The notes: generated by a model not told the origin, from the letters alone. A DNA stretch of 64,000 nucleotides from Crambe crambe (GCA_963924555.1 OZ004588.1:3720001-3784000), one strand, 5' to 3'. Positions 33,801-46,304 are shown, counted from the first letter of the stretch. Translations and numbers: made by a program.

Positions 33801-35293
33801 GTGTAACGTATTACTGAAGGCCATGACCCTGTGTTATAGTATTGCAAAAACTTGTTGTATCTTCATATGACTTGGTATGTAATTTTTCAACTGCATGCAT
33901 GACATTTTTGACTTTAATGTTCAGAACATGCTATATTGTTTAGATGTATAGTATTTTATTGTAGCCTTCTGAGAACCTGTAGAGTAAGGGTAGAAGAGAA
34001 AGAAGAGTTTTAGTTTATATACAGTCTTATGACCTTTGACCCACCATCCCTACTTAGAGACTCTCGATATATATTTCAATGAGTCATGACCTGAGAGTCA
34101 GCTTGCTTGCTCACTGAAAATTATAAACATACGGTAACTAAACAGCTATTATGCTATTCATGCATTTTTTGACTGAAAATTATTTTTCCATAGAACACTG
34201 TGATACTAATTCAGAACAACCTCCAAAAGAACCTGCTGCTGGTGAGTATGAAGTAGCTAATCATAGCTAGAAAATTTTCAAGGCTTAAATTTGCAGCTTG
34301 GCTATCCAGTTAGCTTTTTTTTTTTCTTTTTTTTTTTGAGCTATACAAAAGTATGTTTGCTTGTTACACAAATAGTTTGATCCCTGTATGTAATTTTTCC
34401 ACTGCATTTTTTGTTCAGAACGTGCTATATCTGACCAGACTGGTGTAAAGGATGAAGCTACTAAGGATGGAGCTAGTGAGGATGGAGCTAGTGAGGACGG
34501 AGTTAGTGAGGATGCAGCTAGTGATGAAGCTAGTGAGGATGAAGCTACTAAGGATGGAGTTAGTAATTGGATGAATGAAGGTATGGTAACTACATGAGTT
34601 ACCAGACATGACAATTAGCATTAGAATCAGTGCATGGTGGAACCTCTCAAAGCAATTACGATTGGAGCATGTGCATATGTTTGTTTCACCTTTGACTCCA
34701 CAAATAAAACATGCTCACAACACTTGGCCATTTGCCTATAGGCTTATCTAAGGCGCTTGGCTTTCTAAGTACTTGTGGTAAGCATTATACAGCCTCTTGT
34801 GTATGCAGCTGCACCACCACTTCATCCTGACAGCAATACCTTAGGCTAAGAAGTTGAAGTACAAATGACTTTCACCAACTGCTTTGCTCACCAATTGAAT
34901 ATAACCCTAGCTCATGTGCTACTATTATACGACACATATGTACTATTGTACGTACGCCTGGGACATTTTGGAGTGTAGACCTAGATATATGAGTGCCAAA
35001 TTTTTTTCTAAATAAGTAGGTTAAGTAGGGATAGCCTAAAATCTAGCTGGGCTGTATAATGTACTGTGAAAACAATCCCTACATTTACATCCACTCCCTA
35101 CTAGCTATGGCAGTTGTAAAAGTAGGGATTGTTTTCATACGAGGTTGCAGTACATTATACGGCCCAGCTAGATATTAGGTTATCACTACTTAACCTACTT
35201 ATCTAGAAGAAAATTTTTGTACTCACTTATTTTTATCCTTTTTCTTTTGTAGGTACATACACAGTCACTGATGATTTAATGTTTAGCTATTAA
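30232..35293 (+). CDS. 2A-like peptide fused to a Death domain, multi-exon
   Basis: Model join(30232..30640, 30898..30927, 32855..33145, 34194..34241, 34419..34580, 35253..35293), 326 residues; all five introns are phase 1. Exon 1 encodes a hydrophobic start, a basic stretch (YRRRR), then LLLILAGDVETNPGP, with GDVETNPGP at about 128-136. This is the canonical 2A consensus at which ribosomes skip the Gly-Pro bond. A 10-residue acidic exon follows. Next is a Death domain (about 147-243), with signs such as IGRRLHLSGDKLKQI and PTWKALVDAVEHPAGG. Two acidic, repeat-bearing exons (SEDGASEDG type) come after. The last exon is taken as 35253-35293 because of its long pyrimidine tract (TTTTTCTTTTGTAG). 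A competing last exon, 34809-34849, is also in phase and also ends after 13 codons. The start is uncertain: ATGs at 30448 and 30499 are in frame, and an acceptor-like TGTGTGTAG at 30319 could begin the exon. 2A motifs are known at the front of non-LTR retrotransposon proteins and of sea-urchin NLR proteins. The first exon might derive from such an element. Confidence 0.65.
30853..30896. repeat. (CT)n tract serving as polypyrimidine tract
   Basis: About 22 CT units lead directly into the TAG acceptor of the 30-bp microexon 30898-30927. Length changes in this microsatellite could alter recognition of the microexon. Confidence 0.85.
31035..31320. mobile_element. MITE with AGTGAAGGGG ends
   Basis: Arms of about 68 bp (31035-31103 and 31250-31320) are inverted copies sharing GGCCATGTA(A)G, TTAGTCTGTACTTTTAC and GTAGCAGTTTCTGTGA. 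It lies in the intron between the microexon and the Death-domain exon. No coding capacity. Confidence 0.75.
34990..35225. mobile_element. MITE with TGAGT ends in last intron of the 2A-Death gene
   Basis: The arms 34990-35085 and about 35127-35225 are inverted copies, sharing AAATAAGTAGGTTAAGTAG and TAGCTGGGC, around a 40-bp loop. It ends 27 bp before the acceptor of the chosen last exon. Its insertion may have separated the two alternative last exons. Confidence 0.75.
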
Positions 35294-35879
35294 GTTTTGT
35301 CTAATATAAAACTTTACAGCAACAGCAATGTAAATGACATGTGCATGGCATGGTGAAGTGAGCTGACTACACTACAGCCAAGTACTGGCTATAATACTAC
35401 TATAGGATGAGCATATGTACTGCAATCCAGCAAGGAGTGACTGGAACACCATCAGATAAGCGATTAAACTGAAGACCTAGCTAAACTTAAGAGCTACTGG
35501 ACTGAAAGCTGCTTAGCTCCAGCTATTAGGCTGTAGAGTACTTACACGTGGCCCTGCCCCCTACCGCACGTGCACTTCAAAATGGCATAGAAAGATTAGC
35601 TAGTGTTCCGAGTGCTATCAATATCACTGAATTGTGAAGTAGAGCCTTAGTCAAAACTAAAAGATTAGTGCTCTAATAGATGGCCAAAACAGCCAGTAAG
35701 TTGGTACATCGATCTTATACATTATTATTATAAAGAAACAGAACAAAAGTCAATTTTAGAATTTGCTTATGAATTCTACATTCTTCTTGTAGATGTAGTA
35801 TTCTTCCATACAATTTACTATAGCTACTTGGTGATAACAATAAGAAGTTTGTGCCAAGAAATTCTAATGTATATCCATA

Positions 35880-36245
35880 ATCAGAGAGAGCGGTAGCTCT
35901 CTCTTTGTACGTAGGGATGACGCAGACTCCGCATATACACTAATACAATAGTGTAGGTTCCAGTTCCCCCACTTGGACTTATAACAAAAGCTAATTATCG
36001 AGCCTACTACAATATGCAGAACAAGTTTCAGGATCAGGGAGCTTACCGTTTCAGAAATATAGCAAGCAGGTAAATCGCCGAATTATTATTTTTCTTCTTA
36101 GACAACCACATCTCTTGAACCACTCAAGCTACAGCTATGATTTATGGATAAATCCACTCAAAATTCTACCAGCTACGATCTTTTGTACTTGTCGATCCTC
36201 GGAATAGTCAAAGAACAAGGAGACACTATGGAGCACAATACTTAA
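35880..36245. repeat. Dispersed repeat, copy 1 (of 45478-45832)
   Basis: Direct copy of 45478-45832, sharing GTTCCCCCACTT, AGAGCTTACCGTTTCAGAAA-like sequence, CAAGCAGGTAAATCGC and GAACCACTCAAGCTACAGCT. Not coding in either copy. The repeat type is unknown. Confidence 0.75.
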
Positions 36246-37080
36246 TTAGTGGATGCCATTTTATCGATAATGCGCATGCACGTGCATATAAATGGGCATA
36301 CATCAAAATAAAGATGAAAACTTCCATAGTAGTATCATAATAATGATTATATTGAAAAAAATGATGTACTCAATTTAGTTAGTACTGTACCCATAGCAAC
36401 CTAGCAAAAACAATATACTATAGGTGACAGGATTTGAGAAAAGGTACAATTTCACGCATGATTGAATTATGAGATATGTGTGTCTCTAGCCTTATTTTTT
36501 TTAAAAATCCATTTTTTTTTCTTTGCCTCCACAGTATCTTCGGTCCTTTGTCTAACTTCCTGCCTAATTTCAGGAAGTGGGAAGGCTTTGAAGTGGGCAA
36601 GCGCTTGAATTGAAGTGAGCTACCTCACCTGGAACTTATTTCACATCCTACGTGCCCAAATTTCAATGTTCAATTACAGAGGGCATTTAAGCATAGTGTG
36701 CAGGAATAAGGGAAATTCCCCATAGAATAATATTGATGATTTCAACTTAGATAGGAAGAGGATGTGGTAGGGGCCATTCAACTTTGGAGGTGCTGGATCA
36801 ATATTATTAGTCTCCTTCAACCCCAGGACTGTTGACAATAAAGTCTTCATTAAAATACAGCCAGTGTCTAGATTCCGACCCAGGCTAGCACAGCTTCCAC
36901 AGGAATCAACTAGCTAATAGAGATCAAACATAGAAATAGGACAATAAAACTTACAAGTATTTTAAACTATCAAACACTACAACTTTTCAAGCATTTATCT
37001 ACCCAAAACTTTACCTGATCATTATTCCCACGTTAAGCACTCAAAGATTACACAGTAAGGCCACACCATGCCACCAATTA

Positions 37081-37460
37081 GATTTTATGTTGCTCGGGCG
37101 AAAATATGCTGACTGATGGGTAGGTAGGTCGGGTTGAAAATGATAATGATAATAACTAGGGAAGTTTAGACATGTCAAGCACTCATGGACAGAATGTGAT
37201 GAACGAAATAAATACTGTCATGAATGCACTTTTCTTCATCACCCCTATCCTTGGCATGTAATAATATCTAAAGTTTGGCCGAAAGCTCAGTACTGTGAGG
37301 TAGTAAAAATATATAATTATACAATTCAAAATTTCCACAGTAATTATCATAGTACTTTCAGGGCTAGCCAATATTGCAATGCAGAAATTAGGTATGCTTT
37401 ATCTAGAGTATCATTATTGAATACAATCTTGGGTCGGTAGGGCCCAAGCAACATAAATGG
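37081..37460. mobile_element. Inverted-repeat element with TATGTTGCTCGGGC ends
   Basis: GATTTTATGTTGCTCGGGC on the left and GCCCAAGCAACATAAATGG on the right are imperfect inverted repeats. Further pairing is seen in GGTCGGGTT against the CTTGGGTCGG region. The interior is AT-rich with no gene. Confidence 0.55.
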
Positions 37461-38084
37461 CCTAAAGCAAAGTTATCAATAAACTTATAATAATTTATAG
37501 CCCGTTGCCATGATTTACATGGATTTTTAAATGTGATACAGTGCATGTAATTGTAGCCTGGGGTGGTGTTTACAGGGAAAAGTTAGATATAGATTCTGCA
37601 AAGTTGATATTGTACTTTAAGGAGTTGTGACTAGACTGAAAGGTGAGTATGTGACAGTATAGAGTATAGAGTTCTGTCCTTATACTAACTACTCTCAGAA
37701 AAGAATTTTAATATTATTCATTGAACACGGTGCGCACGCTATAATGATATTCATTGACCACATTCCCCATTTCAAACCCAACAAGCTTTTCAGAGAGTAG
37801 CCAGAGCATAAAAGGCAGAACTTGCGAGCTGTGTAACAGCGTGGCTGGTATTCTGCACTAGCTGCCCTACTTGCCATTCAGCGTCCAACCATAATTATGA
37901 CGCTGTGCCCCTACCTTACGTGGGCAACACAGTGAGTGGGTGGGTTATAGAGTGAAAGATAGTTCGGTACCATACGAATCACGACGTTGAAGTGGGATGG
38001 CCATATTCTTGTAAGCAGCCAAAAAGTAGCTACATCGCTATAGAGACAGAAGCACTGAGCATGCGTAGTACACTCGCGCGGGCT

Positions 38085-38212
38085 ATAAAATAGTTATTAA
38101 CCGCGTGCGTGCGGTTTGTAGTGAATTATAAGCACTCGCCCCTCGGGCTTCGCCCTCGGGCCTCGTGCTTATAATTCGACTACAAACCTAGCGCTTGGTT
38201 AATAACTATTAC
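38085..38212. repeat. GC-rich hairpin palindrome
   Basis: ATAGTTATTAACCGCG, GGTTTGTAGT and GAATTATAAGCAC on the left pair with GTGCTTATAATTC, ACTACAAACC and GGTTAATAACTAT on the right. The apex is CCCTCGGGCTTCGCCCTCGGG. It lies about 180 bp before the chosen start of the next gene. Confidence 0.75.
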
Positions 38213-38390
38213 ATATAACGTGGTACTAATAACTCCATTTTTACTTACCTTTTTCAAATCTTATCATTTTTTAGTACATAGTACATAAAGATTTGCAGCA
38301 TGCCTTAATTTACCGTGTTGTCAAGCACTTGTTATTTTGACCCCCACATATCCATTAACCATAGCTCAAACTCGTTTTTATGTTCTAATA

Positions 38391-41300
38391 ATGACAGATC
38401 ACTACACTCCATCTGGAGCATACAACATAGAAGAAGACGAGATATGTTATCTCCCCCAAGAAGAAGTGAAAAAATTAAGCCACCCATCTTCTGAATTGAT
38501 AAGCCAAGGTGCATTTAAATTTCCTCCTAAACAAAGCTATTTAGCACGTATAAGGGAAAGAACAGAAGATATAAAATGGGAATTCAGCACATTGCTTGAT
38601 GATTTTTGTGAAACTTTATCAAAAACAACTAATGATGAGAATTTTTCCCGTCGGTGTCGTATGATCTTAGATATACTTTCAATCAATCCTAAGACTAGGG
38701 ATGAAATAAACAATGTGGAGAAGCTCACAAAAAAGATTGATGAACATCAGTCTTTCATAAATTTTGGCATTCTTGTAAAGAGACTCATTCCACGGCTTGG
38801 ATCCGAAAATGACAAAACAAATGCAAAAAATTACATCGAGATCTTTAAAAAATATGCAAAGTGCAGAGTAATTGATTGCAGCCAGATGTGTCAGTCAGTT
38901 CTTACTAATCATTTCAGCACTGTTTTTATTATCAACAAAAATCAAGATCAATACAGGATTAGTGATCTGTTTAGTTTCAGGCTACATCTGAGCAAATATA
39001 TAGGAATTGATGACACTAAGATATTACTAGTTGGAGTTGAAGGAGGAAGTGTTATAGTCCATGTTCAGATTCCTGATTCTTTCTTGAAAATGTTACTGTG
39101 TCAACCTCTCTATCTGAAGAAAATAGAAGCTTTTAAAGATACTTCTGTAAGATCTTACTCTTTTAAAGACCATGAAGTGATACTAAAACATTGGAACACA
39201 CTCACAAATGTCTCGTTACCTCCAATAGAATCATCTCCAGCACATGAGAAACAAGGTAAGATTATAAAATCTGTTCATCATCAGGGCGAAGAGTGTATGG
39301 CTCTTGTTTATCCAAATCAGTATTCTGAGGAATCCGAGATCGATGTTGAGTATATTAAGTATCTGGAAGCTTTGATTCGTGATCACAAAGAAGTACCATC
39401 TATTAAAGGGTTGTATTATCCACCAGAAGAGGAAGGATTGCAAAAGTATCCTGTTGTAATCACTGAGAAGTTAAAGTTTCTTGAAGAAATTACCTTTCCC
39501 ACTAATTATGATGAATCAGATATCGATCTACTTCAGATATCTCTCCTTTTGAATATTGCAAGTGGTGCAAAGAGATTTGAAAAGCTTAACCATAAGGTAA
39601 AGGTGTCCACTGACCACATATTAATTCAAGAAGATGATGCTGAATACAAAGCAAAATTCATCCCTGTTTATGGTGACTCGTTCACTGATGAAATACCCAG
39701 CGATCAATATAGCATTTCAGAATCACTACCACATGATGACTTGCTGTGGATGAAGGAAGTCATACTTCATATTTTGTCTCATGGTGGTAATACTTCCCAT
39801 GTTGAAATTCCTGGCCAACATATTCTGAAGAACGTGATTGAACAAAAATGGCTTTCAAAGGACACACAGTTCAGGCCTCATACTTATTCAGATTTAGCTG
39901 ATGAACTTCAGCATTTACTAGGTAAGTAGCCTTTTCATATTTATGTTATAATCAATGGGATTTTTACCAGTGGTGATTGGCACTTAACTATATAGTAGTA
40001 CAATTATACTGTAGCAATTGTGTAAAAAATAACTTCGACCACCAAAGTGTATTAAATCCATCCATCCAAACTTAATAATATTATTATTCCTCTATTATAT
40101 TATTGTAGAAACAGAAAAGACTTGGATTGGCTTAATAAAGATTTCTACAGGTGGTGATCTTGTTAAAGATGAAGTTCAAATTCATGTCATTCTGATAGGC
40201 CACACTGGTGTTGGAAAGACAAGTCTCCGAAAGCATCTGAAAAACGAGCCTATAGATGACAACGAACGACCCACAATGATTATGGAACCTGAATTTCTCT
40301 ATCGTGAATCATTGACAAATGTTGCAGGAGGTGCCTTCAAGCCATTACTGGATCTACCCAGAGACTGTCAAAGTAAAGTCTTTCTCACTATGTGGGACAC
40401 TGGAGGTCAACCGATATTCCAAGATCTACTGCCTTGCTTTGCTCGATTAAAATGTTTATATGGAATAGTTTTCCGTTTGAGCGATTTAGAAAAATTTGAC
40501 GAGAAGCCAGAAATCCGACCCTGCAAGTCTTTCCTTGAACCAACTGTATCTCCTTTCACTAATAGAGATATAATGTACCGTAATCTGTCATTTGTCCAAG
40601 CTTTTTCATACAACACACAAAGAAAGCAAGAAAACTTACCTCCACAGTTGAGGTCAAAAGATTCCCAGAAAGCTTCTACTGCAGCTGTTGTCATTGGCAC
40701 ATACAAAGATAAAGCAACTGCTTCAGATGAAATTCTCCAAGACATTGATCACAACATCGGTCAGTTTGCCAATGAAAACAAGAGTAGCGTATTACTTTAT
40801 CCTGTACAGCAACACAGAGAGTCTTATATACACAAAGTTGATAATACAAGATCAGGAAGGGAAGTTGATGATTCAGGAATAGAATCACTTAGAAACACTA
40901 TATCAACTTGTGCCAATGAGTCTTCAGATATTGAAATTCCTCGCTCATGGCAACTATTCAGACTAGCCTTACAAAAAAAGTGCTACACTGATTGTATCAA
41001 TGTTGGTATCATCCCCTTAGATGAAGCTATTTCAATTGGCAAAGATTGCAAAGTTGAGGAACCTAAAGCTGCATTAATGTACTTTCATGAGCTTGGTGTG
41101 ATCATGTGGTATCATCTATCTGAAAAAAAGAACATGAAAAACTTTGTAATAATCGATCCGAAAGCTTTGCTTAAAGTGTTTGCAACTTTATTTTGTTATG
41201 ATCCTAAACTTCTTAAACCAGAATGGAGCAGTTTAGTTGAGAAGGGAATCATGCCTGTGAGCTTTTATGCATCCCTTCTCAAAAAGAAACCATCTAAAAT

Positions 41301-44300
41301 TGATGACTGCTGGTTTATGGAATTTCTAGAAGAGCATCATCTGAGCGTCAAAATAAATCTTCCTGGACACGAGATTTGTTATTTCGTTCCTTCGATATTA
41401 CCAGTACCCAAGAAGGCCATTTTAGAGAATTTAGACAGTGATGTATCCCCCTTGTACATTGTTCCAGAGTCTGAATACATTGCTACCGGTGTGTTTACAA
41501 GACTGTTAACTGCATTAGCTGGAGTTATTATTGGCAATACGAGATGGAGAATACCACTTGATAATAGTGAACCTTGTATTCAATATTGCCGAAATCAGTT
41601 TAAATTTATAGTGAATGAATGTATCTGTGTGATACTTACTGAATTTTCCCAATTTATTCGAGTTGACTGTGTTTCATATAATGATGCCATCTTGAGTGAA
41701 GATATCTACTACCATATTTTATCCACATTAAATGTGCAGCTTCAGCGAATAGTACCACGTTGGCTTGAAGAAAGAGAATTTGATTTAACATTAGCTTGCA
41801 ACAACAGCAGTATATATACAAGTTGCTCAGCATCAAATATACAGCATTTTTATGTCATAAAGAAGTTAATGTTGGAATCTAACACATGTGAATGTAGCAA
41901 TCAACAAGTAAGTGAACTCAAAAAGTCTGAATTAGCATGGTTCCAAAAACAAAAGGCTTCAGAGAAAGCTAGAGGTAAGTCACTAATGACCCATTCCAAG
42001 TTTCATTGTTTTTATTGTTTTGTTAAACTTACATAGGTGAAGCTGCTGATATTTTTGATAAAGCGATGGACAAAGGTTCTCTTGATTTAAGGATTGCATC
42101 AGTGATCTTTTTAGGAGTCTCTGATTCTGAAGTTACGAGTGCTAAACACATTGCACTTCAGGAACCTGTGCCTATGACTCCAAAGGCCATATCATCAGTT
42201 GAGCATGAGATTTATTATCGACCTGCTGATCATGATCGTGCTGTGTTTAAAAAGATGGAAACCAATCATCACAATGAAATCATAGCATTCTCAATGCTTG
42301 GAGAGAGTCAGTCAGAAGTAGAACCTACATATTCTTCACAAGACTCACAAGACCAACAAGACCCACAGCAAGACTCACAAGTCCAACAAGACCCACAACA
42401 AGACTCACAAGACCAACAAGAATCACAAGACCCACAAGAATTGCAAGACCCTCAAGACCCACAACAAGACTCACCAGCACCGAAACCAGAGTCATCAGGA
42501 AGAGGAGGAGAAGGTGAGGAGAGAGGGAGGAGGAGGTGGTGGGGGAGGGTTAAAAGGACTGTAAAGAGGTGGTTCAGGGGTGGTGGAGTAGAAGGAGGAG
42601 AAGGAGAAGGAGCATCATTACCTATAATACCACCACCACCACCACCAAAAGTGGATGAAAATCAAAGAACTTCAGTAAAGAGTGTGGATACACACAAATC
42701 TGAAGAACAAGAAAAGCAAACTACTTCTGCAGAGAGTGTTGATACACACACATTTGAAGAACATAATCAATTTGTTGAAGCTGATAGCATAATGAATACA
42801 AAAGATTTCATGTCCCAATACCAAACTAAAGGGAAAATGGAAGTACTTCATGTTATTAATTGTGGATCTAACTTTTTCAAATTCAGTGAACTTTTAAAAA
42901 TCTTCATCAGGAATGTGACTTTCTATGCTTTTGTTACTGATTTATCTAAGGAGTTGCATCAGACTGAATGGGATGATTTGTTGCAAACTGCAACACCAAG
43001 CTCTAAATTGTTTGTTATTGGAACATATTTCAAAGAGAATGTTAACATTCAAGAAAAAGTTGCTCTCCTATGTGAAAATTTAGGCAATTCAAGTAGTAAA
43101 AACCAGATTTTTCCCCTCAATTATAAAACACCAGAAAGACAGGATTATGACACTGGTCGCAGAGTTATTGACCATGCAATGTCAGAAACCGATTCCAAGA
43201 AATTCCCATTTGCATGGCATGTATTTGGTTTCAAATTAAAGGAATACATTGCCTCTTCAGATTTGCTTATTTTAAGTGTTGAAGGACACTGTAAGAAAAT
43301 TGGCCAACTTTTAAATATGGACAGGCCAACAGTCGAAGTAGCACTTCAATATCTGTCAGAACACAATATGTTACTTTACTTCAAAGATGCTCTACCGGAT
43401 ATCGTTTTTTCAGGAATTACAATTTTTTCAAAGATATTTTCCTCTCTCTATGATAAAATTAAACATTTAGATGGCTGGAATTCATCAATTGTCACCAGAG
43501 TAGACTTGCTCAATGAGATTAGAGTCTATACTAATGAATTGAAATATATATCTGACAAGGACTTAATAGTTTTATTCACCAAGTTGATGATAATGGCTCC
43601 TTTTGATGGTGATACCAGATACATCATGCCTTCCTTGCTTCAACCTTTGAATAAAATGGACAGAAAGATATTTTGTGAAAATTCTATTGATTTGAATCTT
43701 ATTCCTATGATTATAAAGTGTCCTTCAGGTAATGAGTTCATTTCAATGCTGATATCATGTCTATTAAATCGATCATGGATTGTATCAAGAGATCAATCTG
43801 GTAATCCCAACTGCTTGTATAAGAACTGTGCAATGTTAAGAGCTGAAGAATTTCGATGCCTTGTGACTGTTGCATTTGAGTCACCATATGTTGAAGTATA
43901 TGTGAAGTCAGATGAACAGAAAAAGCCAACTAATCATCACCAGATTGCTTCAATTATTCTGCAATGTTTGGAGAAGATAAGCATCATCAATGGCCATAAT
44001 TTCAATTTCAATGTCGTATTTGACTGCAGATGTGGGAAGATAGATGAAAAACACACATGTTCTTACCACAGTGATACATCCATGAAATGTGAAAAAAGTA
44101 ACAGCATCTTTCCAGGATCTAGCCATATGAAATGGTTAGGTAAGGATGTGTGCTATAACATGTGACCGGCTAATGACTTTTAACATTTTGCATGAAATTC
44201 TCAAATCCAGTCACATAATTTATAATGCAGAACCTAATATAAAATAGTGTATGAAATTCTTTTCAATTAATGTACAGGTGATGGGAAAGTACAAGAACCC

Positions 44301-45181
44301 TTGACAATCGCTAATGCTGTTAGCATGTTACTTAAGTTATCAGATCGTTGGATTAGGGTTGCATCTTTACTAGGTTTGCCTAGTTCAGTCACAGATGTCA
44401 TTACTGTTTCTTGCCGAAAGGATGATCAAGTTGCCTTGAGGAAAGTTGTGGAGTGGTGGTTCATGAAAAATGCTAATCCAGAATGGGGTGATATACATCA
44501 AGTATTGAATCTTGGTAAGCCGAAAACTTAACGCTATCATTCATAGCTAATTTCATTAATTTTTAAATAAATTTTATTCATTTATTTTCAGTAGAAAAAG
44601 GTGCAAGCAATGCCATTCCTTCAAATTCAGGTATGTATTGCTATGATATGTGATTTAGTGAAAGATAAGTCTTTTCCAGTTCAATAACTTTAGATCTTAG
44701 ATGTTATATTTAGCCTGTGCCAGATTTGCCTTTTTGGTAACAGATATTTTTGTTCTGAAATAGTTATAGTTATATTGCTACCTACTTTGGAAACATGCAA
44801 GTTTAAGAATGATACTTCTAAGTAGTGTTTTTAGTGCTCTGTGCGGGAGGGGGATCTTGCAGGAGGGGGCAGGTCCCCCTCCTCCCCCTTACCACACAAA
44901 CCATGAGCTTTCCCCTATACACAGGAGCCAACTCAAATTTGAGTGGATCAAGAAGGACTGAGGCTAGTCCTCCATCTCTATGGATTGGAAGGAAGGTATC
45001 CAAACAAGAACAAAGGAGAATTGAAAGGATAAAACGAAAGTTCAAAGGTAGCTGCATACTAATGGGAGGAGGGGCATGTTCAATTATGGTAGAAGCAAAT
45101 CTTAGCTATAGATAGCCTAGCTTTGATTTTATTTTGTCAGTAGCTCTAAAGAAGTCTTGTAATGGCAAAAAATTGTTTTGA
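38391..45181 (+). CDS. Pseudokinase / tandem Roc-COR / Death-like scaffold
   Basis: Model join(38391..39921, 40109..41974, 42037..44139, 44278..44514, 44592..44630, 44925..45047, 45141..45181), about 1979 residues; every intron is phase 1 and the total is divisible by three. Residues about 60-240: helical region ending in a C-R-V-I-D segment. About 289-510: kinase-like fold (GLYYPPEEEGLQKYPVVITEK, then LLQISLLLNIASG) without a VAIK Lys, HRD or DFG, so a pseudokinase. Roc 1: GHTGVGKTS (541-549), DTGGQP (607), then a COR from about 790. Roc 2: its front lies around 1140 with no P-loop, and its switch is NCGSNFF (about 1407) instead of DSGGQP. A second COR follows to about 1700. Between the two halves of Roc 2 sit Gln/Asp/Pro repeats, a Trp/Arg-rich basic patch and PPPPPP. 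Residues 1834-1912 are Death-like. Two intron acceptors (40108, 40150) are both in frame, 42 bp apart. ATG 38391 overlaps an acceptor-like TAATGACAG in phase 1, so upstream exons remain possible. No catalytic role is assigned to the kinase-like module; Roc 1 may bind GTP. Confidence 0.8.
42337..42480 (+). repeat. Coding CAAGAC/CAACAAGAC tandem repeat (Gln/Asp/Pro)
   Basis: Degenerate 9-30 bp repeats (CAAGACCCACAACAAGACTC type) encode QDPQQDSQ-like runs within exon 3 of the pseudokinase-ROCO gene. They fall inside the degenerate second Roc module and are probably a disordered, length-variable linker. Confidence 0.85.
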
Positions 45182-45477
45182 TCACATGTTCAAGTGCAGC
45201 TTGATAGGCAGTCAGTGTTTTAGAACTCATTTGTTGCCTCATCATCCTTTGATAAATCCAGTGGAGGTTCACCACTTTGTGTCACAAAATAGCTAACCTT
45301 TTGCACAAATTGAATCCATTGATCTATTTTCCCCAGATCCCCCAAAATGACACTCTTTGTGTGCAATATGGTCAGTCATATGACTACATGAGTGTAGGTA
45401 AAGGGATCAAGCACACCAAAAATTGTGTTGTAGCCATTAGACTCAAACTCTGAAGTGACAGTTAGTATGCACTGAGT

Positions 45478-45832
45478 TATCAGAGAGTGCAGTAGCAATC
45501 TCTATGTAGGGATGACTTGGACGGCCGCGCGCACTGCCTATAGACTAATACAAAAGTGAAATTCTAGTTCCCCCACTTAGACCTAACAAAAGCTACTGTG
45601 AATGATTATCCAGCCTACTACAATGTGCAGACCAAGTTTCAGGACCAGAGAGCTTACCGTTTCAGAAATATGGCAAGCAGGTAAATCGCTGGATATTCTT
45701 CTTAGACAACCATATCTCTCGAACCACTCAAGCTACAGCTATAAATCCACTCCAACTACAATCTTTTCTACTCGAAAGAATCGATGAAAAGAAGACACTA
45801 CGGAGCACAGCACTCGACTAATTCAATTAGTG
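45478..45832. repeat. Dispersed repeat, copy 2 (of 35880-36245)
   Basis: Direct copy of 35880-36245, about 9.6 kb away and on the other side of the pseudokinase-ROCO gene. It begins with a TGTAGGGATGAC motif also found in other local repeats. Not coding. Confidence 0.75.
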
Positions 45833-46162
45833 GAAGCCCATAGAAATTATAATATTACTCAGCTGTCTCTAGCTAGCTCTAGATAATGGTGATAGACTAC
45901 TGTATCAACTCGGAGATTTAGATTCACCAATCCATCTACCGGTAGACTCTATTTCAGCATCTTTGACCTCCAAGTATAGCTCAACAATAACACAACACCT
46001 TGACTCCTTGATAATGATTGGGCTGGTATGCTATTGGAGAACTACTCTTCTTTCATCTGTCCCTGCAGACACATAGAAGAATGAACTATATACATAGCTA
46101 AAACCATAAAAGAGAGGAAAAAGACCAGGAACAAGTAAGGGGAAAAGCATTTTGTGAAATAA

Positions 46163-46262
46163 AGAAGATGTAGGGATGACCACTGCTCAAAAAAGTAAGG
46201 AAACAAGAAGGATGGAAATGGGATCAATCTTTGTTCTGTATATCCAGCCAACAATCCCTACA
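46163..46262. mobile_element. TGTAGGG...CCCTACA MITE, copy 1
   Basis: About 100 bp with TGTAGGGAT/ATCCCTACA-type ends. It matches 47152-47245 in inverse orientation nearly throughout, for example AAAAAAGTAAGGAAACAAGA. The two inverted copies bracket another element at 46305-47147. Confidence 0.7.
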
Positions 46263-46304
46263 TATACGTCGGGTAGCTTCAGATTATAGTGCAGTAATGT
46301 ACAT

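Larger units (their letters stand above)
35294..38390. other. Intergenic stretch with dispersed repeats
   Basis: No gene is recognised. It holds the dispersed repeat at 35880-36245, an inverted repeat with TTTATGTTGCTCGGGC ends (about 37081-37460) and the palindrome at 38085-38212. The promoter and possible upstream exons of the pseudokinase-ROCO gene must lie here but could not be identified. Confidence 0.5.

Noticed and set aside
34285-34621. Minus-strand Ser-rich frames (LASSLAPSSL-like)
   Set aside because: They are the complement of the acidic tandem-repeat exon 34419-34580 and explained by it.
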